Assembly: GCA_963920575.1 (NCBI GenBank)
Contig: OY986965.1
Coordinates: forward strand, 25,771,342 to 25,835,341
Reading direction: 5' to 3'
Source: Narthecium ossifragum
Lineage: Eukaryota > Streptophyta > Magnoliopsida > Dioscoreales > Nartheciaceae
Length of the DNA: 64,000 nucleotides
Shown here piece by piece: positions 1 to 10,218 of the stretch. Made by a program: the position numbers and the translations under genes. The notes below the pieces were generated by a model. The model did no database searches and was not told the DNA's origin. It worked only from the letters and a program-made list of their open reading frames with translations. Each line of letters begins with the position of its first letter. Positions within the stretch are counted from its first letter, which is position 1.

Positions 1-228
1 ACAGAGAATAGAGAGCTTGGAAATGCACTTGATGAGAGAATTTGATGAAAAGTTGAGTAAGAGACGAGTGAAAATGAAATTAAAATCCTCATTTATATAG
101 AAGTTGAGTTAGAAATGAAATAAAAAAATTTATTCTATTTTTAGATTTGTTTAAAAAAATATATAAGAAACAACAAAAAATAATTTTTTCTTCAAAAAGA
201 ATTAAATGGAAAAAAAAACTGTGCCATA

Positions 229-412
229 GGTGACCGTTGGATTCGGGAATCCTGCATCGCGGATGTGCGATCTGCATCGCACATCCGGATCCCGATGCAT
301 CCCGATGCATAGATGCATCCCGATGCATAGATGCATCGCACCCATCCATCACACGGCCGGATGTGCGATGCAGATCCTGCATCGCGCTGCAGGATCCCCG
401 AATCCGGTGACC
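229..412. repeat. GC-rich foldback repeat with CGATGCAT-rich core
   Basis: Two arms are inverted copies of each other. The left arm (about 229-297, starting near GGTGACCGTTGGATTCGGG) is mirrored by the right arm (about 358-412, ending CCCGAATCCGGTGACCG). Between them CCCGATGCATAGATGCAT-type units repeat. It lies in what is probably the last intron of the AP2 gene that ends at 1302. It looks like a small non-autonomous element or hairpin, but no clear target-site duplication was found. Confidence 0.55.
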
Positions 413-718
413 GTTTGGCTCTCAAATGGTCACCTGTGACCTGTCACTCTATTGAGAGGTACGGTCACATGCCTTCTTAAAGCCTTTTTAAAACTCGGAC
501 CGAGCTGGGTTTTTGATAAGGAGTCTGATCTGTCGCTGAACCCGGTCCAGCATGGTCAACACCTGGGCCGAACCAGGCTACCGCCCTGATGGGCCCAGGG
601 CCGGACCCGGGCCTGGCCATTTCGGTGTTTTGGACACCCGACAAATGTTCTTCTTTGTTGCATGAATGAAGCGCAATTAGGTTTAGGTAATTAACTTTGT
701 CCATGTATACTTGTGCAG

Positions 719-1302
719 ATACACAGGAAGAGGCTGCACAGGCCTATGATCTCGCTGCCATAGAATTCAGAGGCGTCAGTGCAGTGACCAACTTCGATCT
801 CAGCTGCTATGTCGCATGCCCTCAGCATCTCCACCTGCAGCAGCAGCGGCTGCGACCGTCGCCCCCGGCCCCGCCCCCGCCGCCGCCTCCTCAACCCATC
901 CCACACTCGAAGCCGGAACAATGCCGGAGCCCCTTTGAAGAACTGCATGATGCAGACACACCCTCTGATATCACCCACATTGGCTCGCCGGATCCCATCG
1001 ATCAATCGGAGGTGACCGACGGCACTGGAGAGCTCCCGTGGACCGTCTGCATGGACTACCATCTCGACAGGTATCCTATCCACGGCATCGATCTGGAGAG
1101 GTCAAATGATTTGAGCGACTTGCTTGATGGCAGCTGCTTCGAGGAAAACATCGAGCACCTCTTCGAAGGGCCGGTAAACGTGGACGGCGGCAATGCAGCT
1201 GGTGGTGGTGGTGATGACGGTGGCGAGAGAAAGGTCGGTGTTGGAAGTGGTTCTCTTAGTTCGGGCACGATGGATGGTGGCGCCGTTAAAGAGGAGGACT
1301 GA
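719..1302 (+). CDS. AP2/ERF-domain transcription factor, last exon only (partial)
   Basis: This is the terminal exon of an AP2-family transcription factor. It opens after the splice acceptor TTGTGCAG (711-718) with the end of an AP2 DNA-binding domain: TQEEAAQAYDLAAIEFRG then AVTNFDLSCY, the conserved helix and C-terminal edge of the second repeat in double-AP2 proteins (AINTEGUMENTA/WRINKLED type). The rest is low complexity: a Q/P-rich stretch, an acidic region, and FEENIEHLFEG near the end, which resembles the C-terminal acidic motif of WRI-like factors. The frame closes with TGA at 1300-1302. No upstream AP2 exon is visible in 1-718, so the earlier exons lie before the window and 1-718 is probably intron. 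The AP2 identity is firm; the WRI-like subgroup is an inference. Confidence 0.8.
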
Positions 1303-2195
1303 GGAGAAGGAGGTGGCCGGTTCATGGCGGCGGATATGGCTTCTCAGGTGGAACGAAGCTTCTTTGGTTTCTAATGAGGCTCTTGAGGTTGTTAGTTTGT
1401 TCTAGGCTCGCTGGCGGTTTTAATAGTTAGGACTTGTCCTATGGGCCTTGAAGAAAGGGCCGATAGGGCTAACAAAAGGTCTTTTTTCACTCGCTGTTAA
1501 CTTTTCAGAGTTTTGTTATGCAGAAGCAGAGCGTGTTTGTCACCTCCATAAACACAGTTCTAATAACATGTTTGTCTTAAGCTTTCCATCTCGTTTTGTG
1601 CCATTGTGTCTGTTTGTGATGTTATCCCTAGAGAGCACAAGAATTTACAAGAGCTTGCTCACCACCATTCCAGTTTAGGTAGCCCCTCCCTTCTTAAATG
1701 AGGGGCTCTTTCACAACATCCTAGGCTGGAGCTCGGCTGGGGAAAAAAAATCACAGCATCAGAGTTATAAGAAAGCAACCAGACACGAGAGAGATATCCA
1801 ACAATTTCCATTACTGAGATGAATTTTGACAAGTACAAATTCGGAGGAGACGATTGATAGCCAGTATAAAGCTTTGTATAATGGGACCCAATTTGGATGT
1901 TAATAAGCAAGCCAGGTGCATTCTGCACCAACTGAAAGCTCAATGGTAAACTGAACTTGAGAGATAATCAGCCCTGTTCAAACTAAACCCACAGCACTCT
2001 GACATTTTCGAACTGTCTTTTAACCTCATGAAGTATGAGACCAAAAAATTGGCTCATTTTTTGTGCCTTTGTTTATTAGCTTTAACTAGAATCTGATAGA
2101 CAAAGTATATAACAATACATTGAAAAAGTGTGGAAGGTAGTAGCCAAAATCCCTGGAGAAGCAGATAACAAGTGGCACTTACCACAGATCTGCAG
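1303..2195. other. Convergent 3' UTR/intergenic stretch
   Basis: This is the space between the AP2 gene (+) and the ELMO gene (-), which converge here. No coding exon, repeat or RNA gene was recognised; the short frames are not conserved-looking. It must hold both 3' UTRs. Confidence 0.5.
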
Positions 2196-5100
2196 CTATC
2201 TCTCCAACATGGTGTATGCTGGCAAGTCTTTTATGCTGGAAATGTCTTCCAGTGCAAGCTCCTGCTCTAATTGTGCTCTTGTAGATTTGAGAACCTCCTG
2301 TATGCAAAGCAACGAACAGATATCAGGAAAAGCATTAATCGACATCAGAGTATAGATATAAAATGCAGCCAACATGACGGTGGAAAAACATACTGTCGGC
2401 ATTGTGCTGTAATTGGCACACAAAAGTAAAACAACTTGGGAAGAAGATTATGAACTGGACAATCGACCTTTTACAAGTACTATTATTGCAGATAGTACAA
2501 CATCAAAATCTAATACGTAAAGTTACAGCTCAAGTTCCTGATCCCAAGATAGAAACCTAGATCAGACCCGTTATCAGGCCTGGGAACACAATTTTTACTT
2601 GAAAGTCACACACAAACCAATTCAGACAAGGCACACAACTTTGGGCTTGCCTATAATATCAGTCATCCCGAACTTAAGTCCACATCAGGGACCAAAGTTT
2701 AGGCCACAACCAGGCATGAACAAAAAGCATCCAGAGAGAGCTTGGTCAGAACCTGGCCCAGCTTTTGACACAATGCTATGTGTTTTAAATGCAGGATGTG
2801 GCAGAGATTTACATTGAACTCCATATAAGAAGCACGCCTTGCAAGCCACTGAGCATCCAACATCTGGAAAGCCACACAGTAAAGGTCATCGAACGCCGTC
2901 TCATCTACTCCAAGCATTTCCAAAAAGCGACTTCCTGCTTTCGAAGGTTTGTCTATCATGGAAACAATGTATCAGTTGTGATCCTAGAAGGCAAATTGCC
3001 CTATGCGCACAGGTTTCAATGCTCACTCAATGATTACCTGATTGTAAATCTAACATCTGTATTAACATGAAAGATAAATTGATGCCAGCCACAGCAAACG
3101 GATACTCCCATTCTGCCCTCTTACCATCTTGCTTGTGTAGCAGTCTTTGGAAAGAATTCTGGATGAAACACAACTCAAGCTTTAGGCAAAAAGAAAAAAA
3201 AAACAGATGACATTATTTGCTAAGATATGAAATTACCGGGTAGTTTTTGACAAAAAAGATGAGATTCTCCAGGGATATGAAACCACCACCCCTGAACAAA
3301 ATTTGTAAATATTTATTGTATGCAATAAGCAAAATCATATGAATCCACACAGGATGTGCCTGCTTCTGCAGTCAATGACTATTCATGTGAAGCTTATTAT
3401 AATTATTTCATCTGAATACCTGAAATCTGTTGATGGGTCAGAACCTTGCCAACCCATCTCCTTCCACACCTCAGATTTAAGAGGAGGAATTTCTCGATTA
3501 GGATAGGACAACCTCCAGAGTTGTGTGAGGGCCTCCTGAAAAATAATAGAGAGACATGTTTTACACATACAAAAAGCAGCAAACTCTGTCAGAGGCCCTT
3601 AAAAAGATGCAAATATTTTAAACTGGTATGATAAGGGAAGCTTAGTACATAGGACAAAACATCAAAACTAATTTCCCAACAATAAAAAAAACTCAACTGA
3701 ACATTAACTAAACTCTAAAAAGCTGTAGAAATAGAGCTTACTTGATGATCCATACAGGAACTATCAAAAGAAATCTCCAATCTCTCTCTCAAATTTCTCA
3801 GCCTTTCTTCCTATAAAGTTGAAGAGTTATAAAAGGACTTAAGTTAGCTGCACTGGAAAACTCATGTAAATCAAACCAAGCAGAATGTTGAAAACAGCTA
3901 ATTCAGCTAGGGAAAAAGAAATAGACAAATGCACATAGGATAAAAATGAGCATGCACTTGTCCCCTGTTGTAGACAGTACATAGGAAAAATCAGTAAGAT
4001 AAGTAGAGGTCAGGTTTCTTCCAACATCATAATCCCAGTACTGAAAATCATACAAACTAACCAATCATTCATGCAAAATATAATTTTCAGCTGGTTACCT
4101 CATGAAGCTATTCCATAAATAAGGCTAGAAATGTTGCCTGAATAAGCAGACAAGACCAGAGAAATGAAGTTGAAGGTTTCTACATGTAAAAGGCACTATG
4201 CTATGCTGATGCTTTCAGCAACATGATGTGGAAAAAAGGCAAAAATATCCTCAATTATATCTGACCATAACTTGGATGTCAAGGGAAAAGGATTAAGTAG
4301 CAGACTGCTACTGTCTGAATTTACTAAGTGATTAAGACATCCGATTTTGATGTCTTTTTTTTCTTTTTAGAAACATAGATAGGATAACACAAACTACCGG
4401 TATAAACAGGTTGAGCAATAACTAAAATTGAGCAAGAGTTTTATCAAAATCTTCTTCCCTTCTTAACAAGAAAAGAGGTACTTGAAAGAATGTAGCATGA
4501 ATGACAAAGAAAACAGGATATTGGCATTGCTGACGATAGACTCAAACATTCACAAAGAGCTATAGCTCTTGAAGCTTGACACAAGATTCAACATTCCTAG
4601 TCAGCCATGTAAGCAGGCACCGTGTACCCTCCTGACCTTAGGTATCTGCCTCATTCTCTTCGAGGTATTATACCATGCAAGTATCAGGAAATGAAATAAC
4701 CACCAATCTGTTCTATATGAAAGAAGGCAAAACAATGGCACTATTGCATGTTTCTTCATTTTCCATTAAAACGACAAAGCATTCCACCACAATAAACAGA
4801 AAACGACCAAGCGGTGGCGCTACCTGCAATTGACTTCGCTGGACCGCAAAATTCTTGTTCCCCTGTGCACTTTGACTAGTAAAATGACAAGGTAAAAGCT
4901 TTCTTAGAAGTGCACCAGATCCAACGATGATATTTGCTGCAAAAAAATAGAACAAATTTTATAAACAACTTTAGCAAATTGAGGTTAAATAAAGACGATC
5001 AATGATACAAACTATTTTCAGTGTCAGTCAAAATTCAGTGCACATAAAGAGGGAAGAACCAGCATCGCACTCCTCGTTATACAATTCCGTTGTAGCGAAT

Positions 5101-6024
5101 CAAAAATAAGAGGGAAAGTTTATTCAACAACTTCAGTATAAACTGTAAGATAAATAGACGTAGACCTGTGAAGCAATATGAATGGCAATTGGTTGTGATT
5201 TGGTCCGACCTAAATGAAACATTAGAGGTTACCATAAGTCAGTGAGATATCGCTATCACATATGCATCACTCTGAAGAATCTTACTTGGCTAGTACCTTC
5301 TTAGACTTAAAGATCTGACTACATGCCTTGATGAGGTCCAATTTCCCATCTCAAATCTCCAAAAGTCGCATCGAATGTAGGAGGACATATCATTTTAATA
5401 ATGCCTATAGGCTTCTCATCCCATTTTATCCGCGCAAGCAATTCATAGATGATGCTACACTTTTTTGTCGATCTAATTGATTGAATCTATCCGATCCTAT
5501 TATTCTTGATACTCAGATTGCGGTAAGCTAAGTGTTTGCAGAAGTCTCCATCTGGTTTAAAATCAATATAAACCAAAAGGAAAGAAGTGTTCAAGTGTTT
5601 AATGAGAAGAACAACCTTAACTAAGGAGTGCGAATCGAAGCGTAAGAACAACACGATACGCGACTATGATAATTACCTAAACACTGTGCCCATTGGGCAA
5701 ACAATTGACGAAAAAATCTTGCCCAGTGAACATGCTCCCTCCTTTGGTCATCCTGGCCATCTTGCTGCTCTTGATGATCAGAGTCCTGTTAAGAAGTATC
5801 AGTTAAAGACAACCTACCAGAAAAGCGGCAACCATTTCTGCCATGAATTTAAACTCTGCTAGTCTAAAAACAACATATATGACCTCAAAATGTTCTTCTT
5901 CATAACCATGCTTTCCAAGAAGAGGTTCACTTAGCGAATCCATTCCTGATGTGCTTGTATCAACATTTTTTCCTCTGTCAACATCACCGTGTTGGACTCG
6001 CCTTTTTATAGTTCTTGCGGCCAT
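2196..6024 (-). CDS. ELMO/CED-12 domain-containing protein, nine exons
   Basis: Coding exons in transcript order: 6024-5884, 5785-5677, 4936-4824, 3810-3742, 3535-3420, 3291-3237, 3158-3038, 2952-2813, 2297-2196. They join in frame to 321 aa. Plant ELMO-domain proteins are small and lack the PH region of animal ELMO; animal ELMO works with DOCK exchange factors, and the plant role is little known. Diagnostic motifs: HWARFFRQLFAQWAQCLA (exons 2-3), EERLRNLRERL (exon 4), LWRLSYPNREIPPLKSE and MGWQGSDPSTDFR (exon 5), GGGFISLENLIFF (exon 6), AEWEYPFAVAGIN (exon 7), DDLYCVAFQMLDAQWLAR (exon 8), and a C-terminal helix ending at TAG. Exon 1 must use the GTCATA donor at 5883, because the better-looking GTAGGT at 5817 would leave a 32-nt intron. 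The start is MAARTIKRRV. The gene looks intact. Confidence 0.88.
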
Positions 6025-6632
6025 TGTCCAGGTCTACCTGAATTCTCAGATCATAGCTGCTAAACAAGATAGATTCCGCCATCAAGCAAACATAATTAAT
6101 CCTTGTAAAACGTGTAATTATGCTCCATTGCGATAGCTTCCTTTGAAAAAGCTACCTCCTAGAGTATCTATAAATAATTTGTCTTTCCCAAATCCCATCA
6201 AGAAAGCAGCATTGTATGAAATAGATATAAAATCAGATGCGTATCAGATCAACAAATAACTATCCCAAAACGTTAAAAAATCGAATTGGCATAAAGAACT
6301 ATTCCAGATAGATTTCTTCGGAGGGCTTGAAGACAACACAAGAAACACAAATTACAACGAGATTTAGAAGCATCACACCGCCATTTTCCAGAGGGGAATC
6401 CAGCAGAAGACACCCCACAGCGAGTTTACAACATCTAAACCCAAAAAAAAATAACAGACGAGAAGAACAACTCACCCTAAGGGCTTGCAGCCGAGGAGTC
6501 TCTCAAATTCCAAGCTCTCGCATCGTCAAAACGAGGGATCACCCATCTCTTTACAGAGAGGAGAAGAAAAGTGGATTCCCTTAGGCTACTCTTTACAGAG
6601 AGGACAAGAAAAGTGTATTCTCTATTTGAGAG
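6025..6632 (-). promoter_or_regulatory. 5' leader/promoter region of the ELMO gene
   Basis: No conserved coding sequence was found upstream of the ELMO start. Two imperfect copies of TTTACAGAGAGGAGAAGAAAA (about 6550-6572 and 6591-6613) lie about 40 bp apart. The block probably holds the 5' UTR, possibly with a leader intron. It ends at the target-site duplication ATTTGAGAG (6624-6632) of the element that follows, so that element sits immediately upstream of this leader. Confidence 0.4.
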
Positions 6633-8333
6633 GCAAATTGCTTCTCAACCCCCCTCCTCAGACACCCTCACTATCCCCCTCCATTTTACCATCGTGCCCC
6701 TTTTATTTTTTAGTTTTCTTTTTCTTTTACATTTGTTTTGTTTTCCTTTAATCTTTTTTTATATGGGTGCGGCTATCCGCACAACAAATTAGACTCAACA
6801 CACCACATCCCAGATTTTTTGAAAAAAAAATAATTAAAAAACCAAAAAAACCCTAAACTACCTCCATCCCCTACCTCCTCTCTCTCCCCCATCCCACCCT
6901 CACCTCCTCCTCCACCACCCCCCACCTCCCACCACGCCGGCAGGCACCGCCGCCCCGTCGTCCCCTCCCCACCCCAGCAGCTGCCGCCGTCACCCACGGG
7001 AGAGAGAGAGAGAGAGGAGGGGGGGGTCAACGCCGCCGGCCACGCCACGAAGGGGAGAGAGAGAGAGGGAGAGGGGGAGGGGGGGGGGGGGGGGGGGGCG
7101 TCGTCGCCGGCCACGCCAGGAAGGGGAGAGAGAGAGAGAGGGGGGGGGTCGTCGCCGCCGGCCACGCCAGGAGGGGGGGGGGGGAGAGAGAGGGCCGCCA
7201 CCGCCCTCTCTCTCTCTCTCTCTCTCTCTCCCCTTCCTAGCGTGGCCAGCGCGCGACAAACCCCCCTCCTCTCTCTCTCTCTCTCTCCCGCGGGCGACGG
7301 TGGCGGCGGCTGCTGGGGTGGGGAGGGGACGGCGGTGGCTGCCGGCGTGGTGGGGGGTGGTGGAGGAGGTGAGGGTGGGATGGGGGAGAGAGGGGAGGTA
7401 GGGGATGGGGGTAGTTTAGGGTTTTTTTGGTTTTTTAATTTTTTTTCAAAAAATCTCGGATGTGGTGTGTTGAGTCTAATTTGTTGTGCGGATAGCCGCA
7501 CCATTTTTATATTCTTTTCTTATCAATTTTATTTCTTCTTTTTTTATATCAATTTTAGTTTTCTTTTTGGATAAACAGTTTTTTATTATATGTTTATAAA
7601 CTTTTATTTATTTTTTAGTTGTAGATTTTGGGAGTCATTATTAAAACATCAAATCATAAAATTTTCAATTTTCAAATTTCAATTAGTAAAAATTTCAAAA
7701 AATTCATTCCTTTTGAATTATTTTCAATTTATTAAACATAAATAGTAAAAAATTCAAATAATAAAAATTTCAAAATTTCTCTAATTTTAAATTATTTTCA
7801 ATTTATTAAAACATCAAATCGTAAAAATTTCAAAAAATTATATTACATGTGTTCATTTGTGATACGAAATAATAGTTATAACACCTAGCGCGTCGGAGCA
7901 AAATTTGAAAACAATATTGATTAGAATTTATATTTTATATAATTTTATGTATTTTTTTTAAGTATTGTTACATGTACTCTTCTCTGAACATGGCTTATGC
8001 GACTTTTGTATTTTTATATGTATTTTTATAAATAATGACTCTCGAAATATACAACTAAAAAATAAACAAAACATTACCAACATATAATAAAAAAACTATT
8101 TATCCAAAAAAAAAACTGATAAAATTGATAAAAAAAAAGAATAAATAAAACTGATTTTTAAAAAAAGAACTACTAAGAAAAAAAGAAACATAATAATAAA
8201 AAAACAATACAAAATTAAGGAAAAAGAAGAAAGAAAATGAGGGGAGGGAAAAGAAGGGGGGGTCAGGGGCACAATGGGAAAAGAGTGTGTGTCAGAAGGG
8301 GGCTGGTGTCAGGTGGTGGGAGAAGCAGGTCTC
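6633..8333. mobile_element. AT-rich foldback (MULE-like) element with 9-bp TSD
   Basis: The element is flanked by exact 9-bp duplications ATTTGAGAG at 6624-6632 and 8334-8342. The left arm (6633-6764 continuing at 7513-7650) and the right arm (about 8020-8333) are inverted copies. Examples: TTTTTTATTATATG near 7582 against its complement near 8085, and GTCATTATT near 7634 against AATAATGAC near 8031. Near the tips both arms share TGCTTCTC. The centre (7650-8020) is AT-rich, with a repeated ATTAAAACATCAAATC (about 7640 and 7805). There is no coding capacity. A 9-bp duplication with long inverted arms suits a non-autonomous Mutator-like element. It fills the space between the divergent ELMO and GDSL genes. 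Confidence 0.72.
6765..7503. mobile_element. Nested MULE-like element, copy 1 (GGTGCGGCTATCC ends)
   Basis: The element is flanked by exact 9-bp duplications TTTTTATAT (6756-6764 and 7504-7512), so it inserted into the left arm of the 6633-8333 element. Its inverted arms run about 100 bp from each end. Each tip is itself a small palindrome: GTGCGGCTATCCGCAC on the left and GTGCGGATAGCCGCAC on the right. The core is strongly purine/pyrimidine-biased (GA/CT runs, G runs) with short GCCGGCCACGCC-like repeats. Long open frames across it are low complexity and not genes. A second copy lies at 23506-24548. Confidence 0.78.
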
Positions 8334-8514
8334 ATTTGAGAGCCAGTTTCCCAAGCAAACTTTAGCATCGTATAATAGTTAAATACTGCCCCGTATCTCG
8401 ATAGCGTTGCAAAGCGCGGCCTCCAAAACGTTTCCCCCAATGCGAGACGGGGCTCCTTCGGCCCAATGGACCCCCATCCAATGGCCCAACTGATGCTCCC
8501 CAAGTAACTAGGGC

Positions 8515-8520
8515 TATAAA
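8515..8520 (+). promoter_or_regulatory. TATA box of the GDSL gene
   Basis: TATAAA lies 54 bp before the GDSL start ATG (8575), within GGGCTATAAAGG. The spacing suits a plant core promoter with a short leader. Confidence 0.45.
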
Positions 8521-8574
8521 GGTAACTCCACTATTCGCGCCATGATTCCCATTGAATTCCTCACAGAGAGAGAG

Positions 8575-9995
8575 ATGAGATGGACGCACCTCGTCGTGGC
8601 GATGGCGATGGTGCTCGTCGTGGGGATCTCATCTCTGCCGGCGGAGGAGACGGAGGCGGAGGGGGAGTCTCCGGCAACTGCTCTTTTCGTCCTTGGAGAC
8701 TCCTCCGTCAGCTGCGGCTATAACAGTCTCTTCTTCCCCCTCTCCCCCCCCCTCTCTCTGCATTCCATCGCATCCCCGCCTTCTCCCTGATCTCATAGGT
8801 ATTCTCTGTCCAATCCCCCAATCTCTGCTCTAATTCTCCACCATTTCCTACAAAAGTACTACAAATTCACACTAGATTCCGGATCTAATGCGATCCTCGA
8901 CGAGAGAATCATCATCCACGCTGTAATCGTTACCGTCTCCCTTCTCGATCTCATCTTTTTGCAGCGGAGAAGATGGGGCTGCCGCCCATCCCGCCCTTCT
9001 ATAGCGTGAACGGCACGGCGGAGGCTCTAATTAACGGCGTCAACTTCGGATCGAGCCCGGCGTTGGTCGTCTCCGGCGCCTTCGGCGGCTTGTTCTTGTT
9101 CCAGAGCTTAAGTCAGCAGATTCGCCAGGCCATCGACACCCTCCAACTCCTCCAACTCGAGCTCGGACTAACCGCTGCCCACGACATCGCGTCATCCGCC
9201 GTGTTCCTCCTCTCCTTCGGCCGCGACGACTACGCCGACCTCCTCCACCGCGACTCCGCCGCCCTCGTCCCCGTCTATGGACGGCGCGGATTCGCTCGCA
9301 TCCTCGCCTCCCAGCTGATCCAGGCCGTCGAAGTACCATAACTATGATCAATCTCGTACTCTATCAGCACTTTCGTCAAATCGACGGCTGAGATTGGATC
9401 ATTGCAGGATCTCTACGACGCCGACGTGAGGAGGATCGCGGTGATGGGCCTCGGACCACTCGGCTGCTCTCCCCCGCATCGTGTGGGAAGGGGCCCTAGC
9501 ATCGGACGGCTCACGTTGCGTGGATGAAGTAAACGAGCTGATCTCGGTGTACAACGAGCTGCTCTCCGCCGGCCTTCGCGACCTGAGCTCAAGGCTCCCA
9601 GACGCCGATATAATCTTGTGCCACGTGTACCACGGGACGATGGAGATCATCTCCAACCCTCAGATCTACGGTAATCCCGATCTTCTCTAATGCCTTTCGT
9701 TTAATTCGGGGAAGAATGATGTCGTTTTGAATCGAAAAAATAAGGAAAAATACGTGGGTCTATAGGATTCGAGAACGTGAGGGACGCGTGCTGCGGAGCG
9801 GGGAGGTTCGGGGGGATGATAGGGTGTTTGGCACGTGAGATGGCGTGCGAGGAGCCGGAGAGGCACGTGTGGTGGGACCTCTACGGTACTGGCGAGGCCG
9901 TGAACCGCTATATTGCGGACTGGGCTTGGTCGCCAGGGGCTGGGCCACGCATCTGCGACCCTATTGGCCTCAAACAATTGGCGGGACTTTATTGA
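8575..9995 (+). pseudogene. GDSL esterase/lipase-like gene, two frameshifts, catalytic His missing
   Basis: Four exons: 8575-8798, 8965-9332, 9408-9670, 9766-9995. The family are secreted SGNH serine hydrolases acting on esters. Exon 1 encodes a signal peptide (MRWTHLVVAMAMVLVVG) and Block I, FVLGDSS, with the nucleophile Ser. Exon 2 has GLPPIPPFY and GVNFGS, exon 3 has VMGLGPLGC, exon 4 has RDACCGAG. The Block V motif, normally WDxxHPTEAVN, reads WDLYGTGEAVN, so the catalytic His is replaced by Gly. Two frame breaks are needed. One is at the C run about 8745-8755, after which the frame must change to reach LLPDLI and join exon 2 at AEKMGLPP. The other is near 9475-9482, between GCSPP and IVWEGAL. 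The homopolymer break could be an assembly error; the missing His is not explained that way. It is either a decayed gene or a non-catalytic paralogue. Confidence 0.72.
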
Positions 9996-10018
9996 CTTCT
10001 ACTCTTTTAGATGTGAAT

Positions 10019-10218
10019 NNNNNNNNNNNNNNNNNNNNNNNNNNNNNNNNNNNNNNNNNNNNNNNNNNNNNNNNNNNNNNNNNNNNNNNNNNNNNNNNNN
10101 NNNNNNNNNNNNNNNNNNNNNNNNNNNNNNNNNNNNNNNNNNNNNNNNNNNNNNNNNNNNNNNNNNNNNNNNNNNNNNNNNNNNNNNNNNNNNNNNNNNN
10201 NNNNNNNNNNNNNNNNNN
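10019..10218. other. Assembly gap of 200 N
   Basis: There are exactly 200 N. The gap hides the MATE promoter, leader and roughly the first 65 codons. Those cannot all fit in 200 bp, so the true gap is probably larger than shown. Confidence 0.95.

Noticed and set aside
1056..1325. Antisense frame over the AP2 exon
   Set aside because: It is a Ser/Pro-rich reverse complement of the coding exon.
5786..5883. Extension of ELMO exon 1 to the GTAGGT site at 5817
   Set aside because: It would leave an intron of 32 nt, too short to splice, and add an out-of-place hydrophobic stretch.
6773..7504. Open frame of 243 codons on the minus strand (and a 110-codon frame on the plus strand)
   Set aside because: It lies wholly in the CT/GA-rich core and arms of the nested element. 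The product is Pro/Ser/Arg low complexity, and the frame is open on both strands because of composition.
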